64,000 nt of DNA from Candidatus Adamsella avium (GCA_904420445.1 CAJFVJ010000003.1:392441-456440), one strand, 5' to 3'. Shown: positions 8,217-16,461, counted from the stretch's first letter. Numbers and translations: made by a program. The notes: generated by a model from the sequence alone, not told the origin.

Positions 8217-8922
8217 CGAAGAATACAAATCTTTCATCAGAGCAGAAGCGATGAAGCTCAACAACATGTTTGAGGAGGCAATAGACGAATACAAAAAAGT
8301 CCTCAAACTCAACCCTCACCATCTTGAAGCAATGAGAGGGCTTGGCGTTGTCTACAAATATTCATCTGAAAATGAAAAAGCTCTTGAAATATTCAAAAAA
8401 GCAATCAATGAAATGCCTTTTGATAAAGTTATGTACAACGAAGCAGCCTCCTGCTGCATAAAACTAAACAGGGCAGAAGAAGCAAAAGCGCTGCTCAAAA
8501 AAGCAATCAAACTCGATAAAGAATACTCTGAAGCCCACTTTAACCTTGCTCTGGCGCATGAAATTCTTGAGGAAAATGAGCTGGCGTTCAAGGTTTATAC
8601 AAAACTCATCGAAATCAGACCGTCTTATATCCCGGCATATAATAACCTCGGCAGTCTGCATCTGAGAGAAGGCGACCCGAAAGAAGCACTGAAAGTCTTC
8701 AAAAAAATACTCAAAATAAACCCTGAGTTCCTGAAAGCAATCTTAGGCGCAGCATTATCTTATGATAAACTCGGCGAATTTTCTCTCGCCTCAAGATACT
8801 ACAAAAAATACCTCGAGAAAAAACCTTCTTCTGATAACGCTGTATACATAAACGAAAGACTCGAAGATATTGCCATGAAAAAATCTTCAAAATCACTGGC
8901 TCATCTGACTTTAGTTAAATAA
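8131..8922 (+). CDS. TPR-repeat protein
   Basis: The 263-aa soluble protein is made largely of tetratricopeptide repeats from about residue 30 to 240, with the usual spacing of A8, G8 and P32 residues (for example YKKVLKLNPHHLEA and FKKILKINPEFLKA). TPRs are protein-protein scaffolds; the partner is unknown. No signal peptide is present. GGGGAG lies 11 bases before the ATG, slightly far. The stop overlaps the end of the convergent CPBP gene by 12 bases. A similar but longer TPR protein is at 55945. Confidence 0.9.
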   Translation: MGKVVEDLKKKFNQAVGAKIEQKTEERNNEEYKSFIRAEAMKLNNMFEEAIDEYKKVLKLNPHHLEAMRGLGVVYKYSSENEKALEIFKKAINEMPFDKVMYNEAASCCIKLNRAEEAKALLKKAIKLDKEYSEAHFNLALAHEILEENELAFKVYTKLIEIRPSYIPAYNNLGSLHLREGDPKEALKVFKKILKINPEFLKAILGAALSYDKLGEFSLASRYYKKYLEKKPSSDNAVYINERLEDIAMKKSSKSLAHLTLVK

Positions 8923-9591
8923 AAGAGTATACGCAAGCAAATTATTAAAAAGATGTATCATAATGCAGGGAATAAGCGAGTGTGTCTGCAATCTGACAAA
9001 AGAAAGCGCCAATCCCAAAAACAGCACGCTCAAAAAAGCGGCTGAATACTCCCAGTATCCCGTATGCAAAACAGCAAACAAAAGAGCCGAGAGAAAAACT
9101 CCGATTTTTATACCAAGCTGTTTTGTCAAAATATTTTGCAAAAATCCTCTGAAAAAAATCTCCTCTCCGAACGGTGCAGCTATCAGCGTAAGCAAATATA
9201 CTTTACGCAGAAAAACAAAATCAGCATTCTCAAAAAAAGCAGGCATAGGAGGAGTTACACTCCCGAATAAAAAATTCAACATCGAACTGAAGAGAACAAC
9301 TACCAAAAATCCGACAACTGAATAAACAAAATACAACATTATATTGCTTCTTCGAAACCCGATAAATGACACTATTCCATTAGAATTTTCCCTGGAACAT
9401 TCATAAACAAAAACACTCGCAACAACTACAAAATTGAGTATGATTTGATTTGTCATATCATAAAGAGGAAGATTCAAAATATTCATATTAAGAAAACTCC
9501 CCGCTGAAAACAAAACCCCGCAGATGCAAAAAATGTATGCAACGACAAAAAACAAGTCGTTTATCAAATTTGTATTTTCTCTCTTGAACAT
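8911..9591 (-). CDS. CPBP-family intramembrane metalloprotease (CAAX/Abi type)
   Basis: The 226-aa polytopic membrane protein carries the three CPBP motifs: EEIFFRGFLQ (EExxxR), a following FAVLHTGYWE (FxxxH), and HLFNNLLAY near the C-terminus. The family is related to eukaryotic CAAX protease Rce1; bacterial members process peptides or act in bacteriocin immunity. An ATG at 9591 with AGGGA 9 bases upstream was chosen over a longer reading. It is divergent from the MlaD-type gene. No peptide substrate gene is visible nearby, so its target is unknown. Confidence 0.9.
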   Translation of the reverse strand: MFKRENTNLINDLFFVVAYIFCICGVLFSAGSFLNMNILNLPLYDMTNQIILNFVVVASVFVYECSRENSNGIVSFIGFRRSNIMLYFVYSVVGFLVVVLFSSMLNFLFGSVTPPMPAFFENADFVFLRKVYLLTLIAAPFGEEIFFRGFLQNILTKQLGIKIGVFLSALLFAVLHTGYWEYSAAFLSVLFLGLALSFVRLQTHSLIPCIMIHLFNNLLAYTLLFN

Positions 9592-9620
9592 AACAGATAT
9601 CCCTATTTTTGTGATTATTG

Positions 9621-9626
9621 TATAAT
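9621..9626 (+). promoter_or_regulatory. Consensus -10 box close to the MlaD-type start codon
   Basis: A perfect TATAAT ends 9 bases before the ATG at 9636. A transcript from it would start only a few bases before the ATG, so the mRNA may be leaderless. No convincing -35 or Shine-Dalgarno sequence is seen. Confidence 0.45.
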
Positions 9627-9635
9627 ATAGATAAG

Positions 9636-10556
9636 ATGAAAAAGTTTGCATTATACACTGCTGAAATTATTATATGGCTTGTTGCAATATATTTTATTGC
9701 ACAGGTCACTATATCAACGTTTTATCCTCAATTGACAGAGTATAGAGAATATACGGTAAAACTCAACGACATCGACGGTCTGATTGTCGGGTCGCCTGTA
9801 CGACTTATGGGTATGCAGATAGGAACCGTTTCAAAAATCACTTACAACGAAGATAAAATTCTTCTGACCATGAGAATAAGAAAAAAAGGCGTAAACCTCC
9901 CCCCGAGCACAACTTTTACTATCGAAGGGGCAAGCCTCGGAGGCAACAGGTCTATCGAACTTATCCCGCATGAAGACCAGAGCGAAGAACATATTTCTAT
10001 CAAAGAACATAAACGAATGATTTCAATGATAAAAGACGCAAATGAAGCAATTGATGATATGATTTCAGGATTTGTATCAATGCTTGAAATAGTCAATACA
10101 AGAACACCAAAGGAACTCGAAGAAAAAATAGCCTTCTTCAACGACCAGCTTGGCGAATTTGATACACTCTCTTCAAGGATTAATAAAGATATTGAAGCAG
10201 GCATCAAATCAAATCCAGAGAATATACGGAATATCAAAACAAATCTTGGAAAAATGGTGCAGACCTCATCTGACCCGAGGCTGAAAGACAGCATCATAAC
10301 CGTTGATAAATGCCTCAACTCAATACAAAAACAGAGCAAGTGCATGAGCGAAAAATCTCAAACACTTCAGGCTGACAAAATAAGAATACAAACACAACAA
10401 TCTCTCAGACAGATGCAGCAGGCAAATGAACTGAATGAAGAAGAAACAGAAAACATTCTCGACGCTATAAACGCAGCCTCAGAAGGAATAAACAGCTTTG
10501 CAAACTCACTGAACGAACTCACAAAAGACCTCAAAGCAAAAGAGAAAAAAGACTAA
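9636..10556 (+). CDS. MlaD/Mce-family lipid transport protein
   Basis: The 306-aa protein has one N-terminal membrane helix (about residues 5-27) followed by an Mce/MlaD domain (about 40-120: VKLNDIDGLIVGSPVRLMGMQIGTV, then TFTIEGASLGGNRSIELIP) and a long alpha-helical C-terminus. MlaD-like proteins form periplasmic hexameric rings that pass lipids between membranes with an MlaE/MlaF ABC transporter. Neither partner gene is in the window. The ATG at 9636 was preferred to an upstream TTG at 9618, which falls in the -10 region. The last 4 bases overlap convergent cobO. Confidence 0.92.
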   Translation: MKKFALYTAEIIIWLVAIYFIAQVTISTFYPQLTEYREYTVKLNDIDGLIVGSPVRLMGMQIGTVSKITYNEDKILLTMRIRKKGVNLPPSTTFTIEGASLGGNRSIELIPHEDQSEEHISIKEHKRMISMIKDANEAIDDMISGFVSMLEIVNTRTPKELEEKIAFFNDQLGEFDTLSSRINKDIEAGIKSNPENIRNIKTNLGKMVQTSSDPRLKDSIITVDKCLNSIQKQSKCMSEKSQTLQADKIRIQTQQSLRQMQQANELNEEETENILDAINAASEGINSFANSLNELTKDLKAKEKKD

Positions 10557-11122
10557 AACTCAATCCCTTTTCTTGCACAAACCCCTATATCCCAATAGTG
10601 CTTAACTGGTTTTATTTCTGATACAAGATGAGCCATCTCGACAATATCGGGATGCGCATGCCTGCCTGTCAAAACAATCTCAAGATTTTGAGGTTTGTTT
10701 TTCAAAAAATTTTTCATCTCATCAAGCGAAATCAACCCGAGTTCTATTGCAATATTTGCTTCATCAAGAATAATAAGCTGGTAATTTCCTGACTCGGCAG
10801 CTCTTTGCGCAAGCAACCAGCCCTTTGTCACCTCATCTTTATCTCTTTGAGAAACATTATCGGAATACACAATCCTGTCTAAACCTGCCTGAACTATCTC
10901 AAGACGGTTCATAAGACTCTTGCTGAGCTTGCGGAAAGAGTATAACTCGCCGTAGTCCTGACCGCCTTTGGTAAACAGTATAATCAACACATTCCAACCA
11001 CGTCCCAAAGCACGCATGGCAAGCCCTAATGACGCAGTCGTCTTCCCTTTGCCGTCCCCCGTATAAACCTGAATATATCCTCTTTGGTCAAAAGAAGGGT
11101 TTACCAAATTGTTATCTGTCAT
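10553..11122 (-). CDS. cobO: Corrinoid adenosyltransferase (CobO/BtuR type)
   Basis: The 189-aa enzyme transfers the adenosyl group of ATP to cob(I)alamin to give adenosylcobalamin. The P-loop TGDGKGKTT sits at residues 21-29 and is followed by SLGLAMRALGRG; later segments IILDEANIAI and VLTGRHAHPDIVEMA are diagnostic. Length is normal for CobO. It lies 15 bases after the XRE-regulator gene and is probably co-transcribed with it. No cobalamin riboswitch and no other cob gene is visible, so it may serve salvage of imported corrinoids. Confidence 0.95.
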   Translation of the reverse strand: MTDNNLVNPSFDQRGYIQVYTGDGKGKTTASLGLAMRALGRGWNVLIILFTKGGQDYGELYSFRKLSKSLMNRLEIVQAGLDRIVYSDNVSQRDKDEVTKGWLLAQRAAESGNYQLIILDEANIAIELGLISLDEMKNFLKNKPQNLEIVLTGRHAHPDIVEMAHLVSEIKPVKHYWDIGVCARKGIEF

Positions 11123-11137
11123 CTTCGTCGTCGTTTA

Positions 11138-11491
11138 TCACTCTTTTACAAGAGAGCCTTTCTTAAGAAAACCGATTATTGCATGTGCGGTGCTCTTTTT
11201 ATACTTGACGGGAGCTATCTGCATAAGCGCAATTGCCTCTGCTACAAGAGGGTCTTTATCATACCATCTTCTTTTCTGATGTTTTTTCCCTTCATTTAAA
11301 AACCATTCAACAGGTTTATTATATAACTCTGAAAGCTTCAAAAGCTCAAAAACATCAACTTTTCTTGAACCTGATTCAATTATCGATATTGCTGATATCG
11401 GCAGATTCATAAACTTCGCCACACTCTCCTGCTTCAGCCCCGATTCAAGACGCGCCTGTCTAAGACGTTCACAAAATTTTTCCCTATCCAT
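11138..11491 (-). CDS. XRE-family helix-turn-helix regulator
   Basis: The 117-aa protein has an N-terminal Cro/C1 HTH (about residues 5-62: LRQARLESGLKQESVAKFMNL, then SAISIIESGSRKV) and a short helical C-terminal region. AAAGG lies 8 bases before the ATG and a TATATA segment further up is a plausible -10. It is upstream of cobO in the same direction with a 15-base gap, so it may control cobO, itself, or both. It has no peptidase domain, unlike the S24 regulator at 38308. Confidence 0.9.
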   Translation of the reverse strand: MDREKFCERLRQARLESGLKQESVAKFMNLPISAISIIESGSRKVDVFELLKLSELYNKPVEWFLNEGKKHQKRRWYDKDPLVAEAIALMQIAPVKYKKSTAHAIIGFLKKGSLVKE

Positions 11492-11573
11492 CTTCTACCT
11501 TTATGTATATAATCTAAAATAAACACCTTTTCTGATATTATATTATAAAATTTATGAGAATGAAAAACAGATT

Positions 11574-12128
11574 ATGCAAAATAAAAAAATATTAAGAACT
11601 CTTGCAAAAGAAAAACGAAAAACTCTGAATATAAAAGAAATCAGCAGACAAATCAGAGAAAACATCAAAAATCTCCAGGAATATAAATATTCACGCAACA
11701 TCCTGCTGTATGCCCCCATCAACAATGAAGTCGATGTTTTGCAGCTGTTTGATGGAAACAAAAATTTTTATCTCCCGAAAGTAAACCCTGATAAAAAAAC
11801 ATTATCTGTCTTTTCTCATAAAAAAGACTCTGTCTTAATCAACAACTTTTTGGGTATACCTGAACCTGATGAAGAGAGAGAAACCAAAATTGCACCATCT
11901 GCTCTTGATATGGTAGTTGTCCCTGCATTAATGGCAGATAAAAGCGGATTCAGACTCGGTTATGGCGGCGGTTTTTATGACAGGTTTCTTCCTCTGCTCT
12001 CAACAAATTGTACAACAATAATCCCTATTCCTCACTCGATGTTGTGCACAGAATTGCCGCATGAAGCGCATGACAAAAGGGTAAACTACATAATCACCGA
12101 AAAAGAAATTTTTCAAATAAACTCTTGA
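11574..12128 (+). CDS. 5-formyltetrahydrofolate cyclo-ligase
   Basis: The 184-aa enzyme converts 5-formyl-THF to 5,10-methenyl-THF with ATP. An N-terminal basic region (KILRTLAKEKRKTL) and the signature GFRLGYGGGFYDRFL near the C-terminus identify the MTHFS/YgfA family. The start at 11574 lacks an obvious ribosome-binding site, but an AT-rich TATTATAAAAT segment precedes it closely, so the leader is short. The stop codon overlaps the -35 box of the tRNA-Val promoter. Confidence 0.94.
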   Translation: MQNKKILRTLAKEKRKTLNIKEISRQIRENIKNLQEYKYSRNILLYAPINNEVDVLQLFDGNKNFYLPKVNPDKKTLSVFSHKKDSVLINNFLGIPEPDEERETKIAPSALDMVVVPALMADKSGFRLGYGGGFYDRFLPLLSTNCTTIIPIPHSMLCTELPHEAHDKRVNYIITEKEIFQINS

Positions 12129-12153
12129 CTGATTTTTTTCAGCGTGTTACTTT
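12125..12153 (+). promoter_or_regulatory. Promoter of tRNA-Val
   Basis: TTGACT (12125-12130) and TACTTT (12148-12153) are 17 bases apart, with TG at 12145-12146 forming an extended -10. The tRNA begins 16 bases later. Confidence 0.6.
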
Positions 12154-12169
12154 AATCATACAGACCTGA

Positions 12170-12242
12170 GGGCGTTTAGCTCAGTTGGTAGAGCGTTTCG
12201 TTTACACCGAAAGGGTCGGGAGTTCGAGTCTCTCAACGCCCA
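12170..12242 (+). tRNA. tRNA-Val (UAC)
   Basis: A 73-nt cloverleaf: acceptor GGGCGUU with AACGCCC, D-arm GCUC...GAGC, anticodon stem UUUCG/CGAAA around loop UUUACAC (anticodon UAC), T-loop GUUCGAGUC. The discriminator is A and CCA is not encoded. A T-run follows. A recombinase remnant adjoins it on the 3' side. Confidence 0.96.
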
Positions 12243-12263
12243 GTTTTTTGAAGTTTCCTTTTT

Positions 12264-12638
12264 TTATAATAACATCAAAAGGTGGAAATGCTTGTGCGAT
12301 AATGTTTTCCCGTCGAATAAAAAGTTCGAACACACGAGTTTTAACATTTTTATTTTTTCTGAAGGCGTTTGGCGTAAATACGCACTATGAGCGTTTTTAC
12401 AGAGTTCGAACAGAGTTTCGGCGTTTTCTAAAAAAGTTCGATTGACACGTAGTGTTGAATTATATTTTATTAAAATTTCATCAAGTTCATTTTGCCATTG
12501 ATTTTTTTTATTAAAATAAAATTCATCTTCGATAATCCCGTCGGCTCTGTCTTCATATAGTTTTTGTATGCCGCTTTTCAGGAGTTTTATTCTTTTATTG
12601 AGGGCTTCAAGTGATTTTATATCGCCTGAATGTATAGT
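12264..12638 (-). pseudogene. C-terminal remnant of a site-specific serine recombinase
   Basis: An open minus-strand frame of 124 codons without any usable start encodes a typical C-terminal end of a large serine recombinase: a coiled-coil segment LNKRIKLLKSGIQKLYEDRADG and IIEDEFYFNKKNQWQNEL, then FLENAETLFELCKNAHSAYL and PSEKIKMLKLVCSNFLFDGK. The catalytic resolvase domain and the zinc ribbon are missing. The frame begins exactly behind the stop codon of the SFSG protein at 12639. Its position beside tRNA-Val suggests a decayed integrated element. Recognition is by family pattern, not a search. Confidence 0.75.
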
Positions 12639-13409
12639 TTAGTCAGGCTTTTTCATATCAACTATCTCTGCTTTGGGCAGATTTACATCGAGGATTATTT
12701 TCCCGCTGAACCAGTCATCAATCTGTTTGTCTGTTATTTGTCCGCTGTCTATTGCTTGCTGCAGTATCATAAACTTTTTGATTGTTGACTCAGAATCAGT
12801 GCAGACATCTGTTTCAAGCACCGCATCCGTGAATGCTGAGGTAGAGAGATGTTCAAAGAGCACATCATTCATCTTTCCAAGCCGGTCAAATGACTCCTGC
12901 AATCGTGGAAACTCAAGAAAATACGGCATAGCAAACGGTCGAATCTTTGGAAGAAATTTTTCATCAAGACCGTTCATTATTTCTATATTTCTTTTCAGTG
13001 TATCTGTATCATTATAATCAAATCCTATGTCCATCAACTCTCTTTTTCCGAGTTTTTTGGAATATCTTTCATCAAGTGATTTGAGTATCGTCAGTCTGTT
13101 TATTACGTTTTCTCTTGATTCAATGAATTCTTCAGGCGTAAAGAATGAAATCTTTGCTCCATTTTGAACAGCTTCTATTTCTTTTTGATATTTATCAATA
13201 AAATGGTCGCATTTTTCTTCTATTGTTTTCAAATTTTTAGGTCTTTGAGGCATATTGATTATCTGAGCACGCCCTATACTCTCAAGAGCATCCTGAGCAC
13301 TTGCTTCGGTTTGTTTTGATTTTTGAGGTTCTTTTTTTATATTTTTTTTGTCGTCATCATTCCCTGAGAAAGAAACTATTTGAGGGAGCGAAATTTTTTG
13401 TATGTTCAT
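12639..13409 (-). CDS. SFSG-tagged helical protein, unknown function
   Basis: The 256-aa protein is not recognised. It begins MNIQKISLPQIVSFSGND; after this the first 60 residues are polar and low in complexity, and the rest is predicted helical and acidic. No signal peptide or membrane segment is seen. AAGGAA 8 bases before the ATG at 13409 fixes the start. The short VSFSG string near the N-terminus also occurs in the proteins at 15042 and 48569, which otherwise share nothing obvious. The gene is the first of a minus-strand group of lineage-specific genes. Confidence 0.75.
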   Translation of the reverse strand: MNIQKISLPQIVSFSGNDDDKKNIKKEPQKSKQTEASAQDALESIGRAQIINMPQRPKNLKTIEEKCDHFIDKYQKEIEAVQNGAKISFFTPEEFIESRENVINRLTILKSLDERYSKKLGKRELMDIGFDYNDTDTLKRNIEIMNGLDEKFLPKIRPFAMPYFLEFPRLQESFDRLGKMNDVLFEHLSTSAFTDAVLETDVCTDSESTIKKFMILQQAIDSGQITDKQIDDWFSGKIILDVNLPKAEIVDMKKPD

Positions 13410-13472
13410 AACCGTTCCTTTTTTGTATGTTTTTTTTAACAAAACAAACGGACTTGAAAAATTGTCAGAAGA

Positions 13473-14108
13473 TTAAAATTTTATAAACCACTCTATTAGC
13501 GGTTTTGATTTGCCGCAGACAAATCCGAGTTCTTTTGTGATTTCGGGATTTGTCAACGTTTTTAGGCTCAGATTATAGGCGCATGGGAGAGTTTTGATTC
13601 CTGATTTTTTCCACATTTCATCGGAGATTATATTTCTTTTGCCATCATAAACAGCTGAATAGTTTAGTCCTATTTTTGCGCAGTCAGGAATTTTATTTTT
13701 TTGTATGCCGTTTTCTTCAACAAAAAACATAAGCCCGTGTGTTCTGCATATAATCGGGCGAAACTCATATATGCAGCAGATGTCATCAATCAAAAAAGGG
13801 CAGGCATGGCGAAAACGCAGTTGTTTATTCGTTTTTGCCTGCGAGATGAGGCGCTCTATTTTCTTTTTGATTTCGGCTTTTTTGTCTTGAGGGAGTTTTT
13901 CATATCCTGACATAAGGTATTCCATCTCTATTTCTGAGAGAGGAAATTCTCCGTTTTTGCAGCAGTGAGCACACCCTTTCCGGCAGCAAATGTATGGTTT
14001 TTGTTCATCAAAATGTTTTTTGATGACTCTTTCTTCAAGAAGATTCAGATATATTTTGTAATTTTCAAGCTCCATAGCTGGAATTTTATCACAATTCATA
14101 CTTAACAT
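13473..14108 (-). CDS. YkgJ-family cysteine-cluster protein
   Basis: The 211-aa protein carries the zinc/iron-binding cysteine cluster of the YkgJ (UPF0153) family: ICCRKGCAHCCKNGEFPLSEIE near residue 40, then ACPFLIDDICCIYEFRPIICRTHG around residues 105-130. Members are thought to coordinate a metal; the biochemical role is not settled. The start is uncertain between 14108 and later in-frame ATGs, because none has a strong ribosome-binding site. It lies between two lineage-specific genes. Confidence 0.88.
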   Translation of the reverse strand: MLSMNCDKIPAMELENYKIYLNLLEERVIKKHFDEQKPYICCRKGCAHCCKNGEFPLSEIEMEYLMSGYEKLPQDKKAEIKKKIERLISQAKTNKQLRFRHACPFLIDDICCIYEFRPIICRTHGLMFFVEENGIQKNKIPDCAKIGLNYSAVYDGKRNIISDEMWKKSGIKTLPCAYNLSLKTLTNPEITKELGFVCGKSKPLIEWFIKF

Positions 14109-14267
14109 TCCATACTCAGCCGGGTTGTAAGGAAGAAAGAGGAGCTTCTTCAGTATGGAGGTTCACATTTTTTGAACTCTGATTACTCTTAGTGGCAATA
14201 TTTTTTGACTTTTTGTTTTTATATAAACATAGGGGAACTACTGCATTTAGGTTACGGATTTTTAAAA

Positions 14268-15038
14268 TTGAATAGAATAAATTCTGTTTTAAATTTAAAT
14301 AACTTATCAAACATCGGATTTGGAGAAGCTCCGTATAATCAATATACGCATCAATCATCTCCTCTGAAAAATGACTCATTTGAATGTTCTTCCAAAAAGG
14401 AGAATACGGGCTTATTTTCAAATCCGATAAAAAAATGTATTACTCTATATAGTCCGTCGTTATTTCTCAATCAATATATGACAGAAAAAACGATTTCGAA
14501 TGCAATTGTAACAAACCCGAGAATTAAAGAACTGCTCGGCTCAAAAGGACTGAATCCGGTGATATATATGCAAAATCTTGACTCATCGAAGAGTCATTTT
14601 ATAGAAACTTATGATAAAGCGAAAGCTCTTGCAAACAGGCATAATCTCAAAGATGATGATTTGACGGCCGCATTGCAGGGCGCTCTTCTGCATGATATAG
14701 GAAAAGTATTCATCCCTCCGGAAATTTTGAACAAACCATCAGAGCTGACACCAGATGAGAAGGCTGTTGTTGATTTGCACACTGAACTTGGCGCAGAAAT
14801 TCTCAAAACTACTGATTTGAGTGAAAAAACAATCGAAGCTGTACGTCTTCATCACACATCATTTGATGATGTGCAAAAAGCTAAGAATTTGCCTGCTCAA
14901 ATAGTATCTGTAGCTGATTCTTATTCAGCTTTGAAAGAGGACAGACCATACAAACCAAAGATGGATGATGTGATGGCAAAACAAACAATGCAGAAGGATA
15001 AAGAACTCAATCAGCAGCTTGTTGAAGAAGCTTTTTGA
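14268..15038 (+). CDS. HD-domain phosphohydrolase, degenerate HD-GYP type
   Basis: The HD domain spans about residues 110-220 of the chosen reading: LLHDIGKVFIPPEILNKPSELT, DLHTELGAEIL, and AVRLHH. These match the metal-binding part of HD-GYP c-di-GMP phosphodiesterases, but the GYP loop is absent: the HH pair is followed by TSFDDVQKAKNLP and then VSVADSYSALKEDRPYKP. It may hydrolyse a different nucleotide or be inactive. No in-frame ATG exists before residue 70; a TTG at 14268 (giving MNRINSVLNLNNLSNIGFG) is the best guess and matches the N-terminal style of neighbouring proteins. A TTG at 14205 is possible. Confidence 0.75.
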   Translation: MNRINSVLNLNNLSNIGFGEAPYNQYTHQSSPLKNDSFECSSKKENTGLFSNPIKKCITLYSPSLFLNQYMTEKTISNAIVTNPRIKELLGSKGLNPVIYMQNLDSSKSHFIETYDKAKALANRHNLKDDDLTAALQGALLHDIGKVFIPPEILNKPSELTPDEKAVVDLHTELGAEILKTTDLSEKTIEAVRLHHTSFDDVQKAKNLPAQIVSVADSYSALKEDRPYKPKMDDVMAKQTMQKDKELNQQLVEEAF

Positions 15039-15041
15039 AGA

Positions 15042-15692
15042 TTATTTTTTCATAACTTCAGATAAAATACTTCTAAACTCTTCATTTTTCTTTAATTCTT
15101 TAAAAAATCCTGCCATTTTTTTTAGTGCATCTATGCCTTCTTGCGTGGATTCAACAGGTTTTTTCATCATATCATCCATAAAATCGAACATATCTAAAAA
15201 AGTTCCCTTCATTTCAAAATCGTCAAATTCAGGGGAAGAAAGTTGTTGCCTCATTGTTTGTATATAGTTTGACATATTCTCCATTGTTTGTTGTTCAGTA
15301 GCAGGATCAATCTTTCCTTTTGTAGTAAGTTGTCTAAAGTATTCCAAACCGTCTTCTCCAACCTGTCTAAGCTGTTTTGCTTCATCCGACAGCTCTTCAG
15401 GGATGTCCTCTGAGTCAATAGATTTTATAATTTTTTTAAAAAAATTCTTTCCGTTGTCAAAAAATTGTGTAATCCCTTTTTGAACTTTTTTTGAAAGTCC
15501 GAGTTCTGATAATGCTTTTTCAAACGGAGTTTTTCTTAGCGGTAATCCGCTAAAAGAAACAGTATCGGCATTTTTTTGAATGCCATAAGAATTTAAATTA
15601 TAGTTGCTTTGGCTTATAGACAAATTGAAGGAGTTCTGAGTTTTATTTCTGCCTGTAGCAGGGTGAGAAAAATTTACCGGAGTAATATACAT
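15042..15692 (-). CDS. SFSG-tagged helical protein, unknown function
   Basis: The 216-aa protein is not recognised. A polar, Asn/Ser-rich N-terminal stretch of about 43 residues ends in DTVSFSG, followed by a mainly helical region with many acidic and Met residues (FLDMFDFMDDMMKK). No signal peptide or TM is seen. AGGAT lies 10 bases before the ATG. It converges with the HD-domain gene (3-base gap) and is followed upstream by the single-TM protein gene at 15721 in the same direction, 28 bases apart, so the two may be co-transcribed. Confidence 0.78.
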   Translation of the reverse strand: MYITPVNFSHPATGRNKTQNSFNLSISQSNYNLNSYGIQKNADTVSFSGLPLRKTPFEKALSELGLSKKVQKGITQFFDNGKNFFKKIIKSIDSEDIPEELSDEAKQLRQVGEDGLEYFRQLTTKGKIDPATEQQTMENMSNYIQTMRQQLSSPEFDDFEMKGTFLDMFDFMDDMMKKPVESTQEGIDALKKMAGFFKELKKNEEFRSILSEVMKK

Positions 15693-15720
15693 ATAACCAA
15701 ATCCTTTCCTTTCTTTTTTG

Positions 15721-16071
15721 TTAGCTAAACAAGTCGTTTGTCACATCTAACAACTCTCTAAGAGCATTCTCCAGTTCAGGAGGCGCTTTAGGGGCTCTGT
15801 GTTTTAATACGGCAGCTGTCGCTATAGAGGCAACTGCGATGACTGCTGCAGCAACTGCAATTATTTTCGCTTTTTTGGTCGAAAATAATTTTTTTGCTTT
15901 TTCCAATAAATTGTTTTTCTCTTCTTTTGGGGTTTTTTCGATAAGATTTTGTTTTTGAGGCAATTGTTGATTTTGCTTTACTTCAACAGGCTTGGATGGA
16001 AGTTGTCCTTGAGTTCTTGGCTTCTCAAAATCGCTGAAAGGACTTTTTGGGGGAATGTTATTTACTGCCAT
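15721..16071 (-). CDS. Small single-TM protein, unknown function
   Basis: The 116-aa protein has a polar P/Q/K-rich first half, a Lys-rich stretch and one Ala/Val-rich membrane helix (about residues 74-92, KIIAVAAAVIAVASIATAAV), then a short C-terminal tail. This is the same plan as the protein at 900-1373. AAGGA lies 7 bases before the ATG. It precedes the SFSG protein gene at 15042 in a likely two-gene unit. No function can be assigned. Confidence 0.8.
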   Translation of the reverse strand: MAVNNIPPKSPFSDFEKPRTQGQLPSKPVEVKQNQQLPQKQNLIEKTPKEEKNNLLEKAKKLFSTKKAKIIAVAAAVIAVASIATAAVLKHRAPKAPPELENALRELLDVTNDLFS

Positions 16072-16181
16072 AATAATGTCCTTATTTTATGCACAGTAGA
16101 GTAAAGTTGATAAATAAAAAAAGTTACCAACAGAAAACCAATTATGAAATAATTATTTACATCTCAAAAAATACAAAAAAA

Positions 16182-16254
16182 TAGCGGCAACGGGATTCGA
16201 ACCCGTGTCAGCAGAATGAGGGTCTGCGATCCTGAACCACTAGACGATGCCGCT
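16182..16254 (-). tRNA. tRNA-Glu (CUC) with C33
   Basis: A 73-nt cloverleaf on the minus strand: acceptor AGCGGCA with UGCCGCU, D-arm GUCUAGUGGUUCAGGAU typical of tRNA-Glu, anticodon stem GCAGA/UCUGC, T-arm ACGGG UUCGAAU CCCGU, discriminator A, no encoded CCA. The anticodon loop is CCCUCAU, which gives anticodon CUC but places C instead of the near-invariant U at position 33. TGATACAAT (16285-16277) is an extended -10. Confidence 0.88.
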
Positions 16255-16321
16255 ATGTTGTTTTATGACATTAGAAATTGTATCAAACGACAAAATAAAA
16301 TCAAGTACAAAATTTGGGGAT

Positions 16322-16461
16322 TTATATAGCAAATTCAGAAGATACTCTTAAAATTCGGTCATTCTGAGGGCTTTAGTCTGAAGAGTCCTTTTTGTTTAGA
16401 TACTTTGATAACGCTTAGTATGAGTCGTTTTGGAAAATTTGGGGCAGAATTTGCTATATAA
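16322..16461 (+). repeat. 140-bp interspersed element, copy B
   Basis: Ends are TTATATAGCAA and TTGCTATATAA. The core reads GTCATTCTGAGGGCTTTAGT and later GCTTAGTATGAGTCGTTTT, the same order as copies C and D. It fills the gap between tRNA-Glu and the MFS gene. Confidence 0.88.

Noticed and set aside
10553-11137. Cobalamin riboswitch before cobO
   Set aside because: The 15-base gap between the XRE gene and cobO leaves no room, and no B12-box was seen upstream of the XRE gene.
12185-12445. 86-residue plus-strand ORF at tRNA-Val
   Set aside because: It begins inside the tRNA and is antisense to the recombinase remnant, which has a convincing family pattern.
14116-14421. 101-residue minus-strand ORF
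   Set aside because: It overlaps the N-terminus of the HD-domain gene in antisense and has no family resemblance; the HD gene explains the region better.
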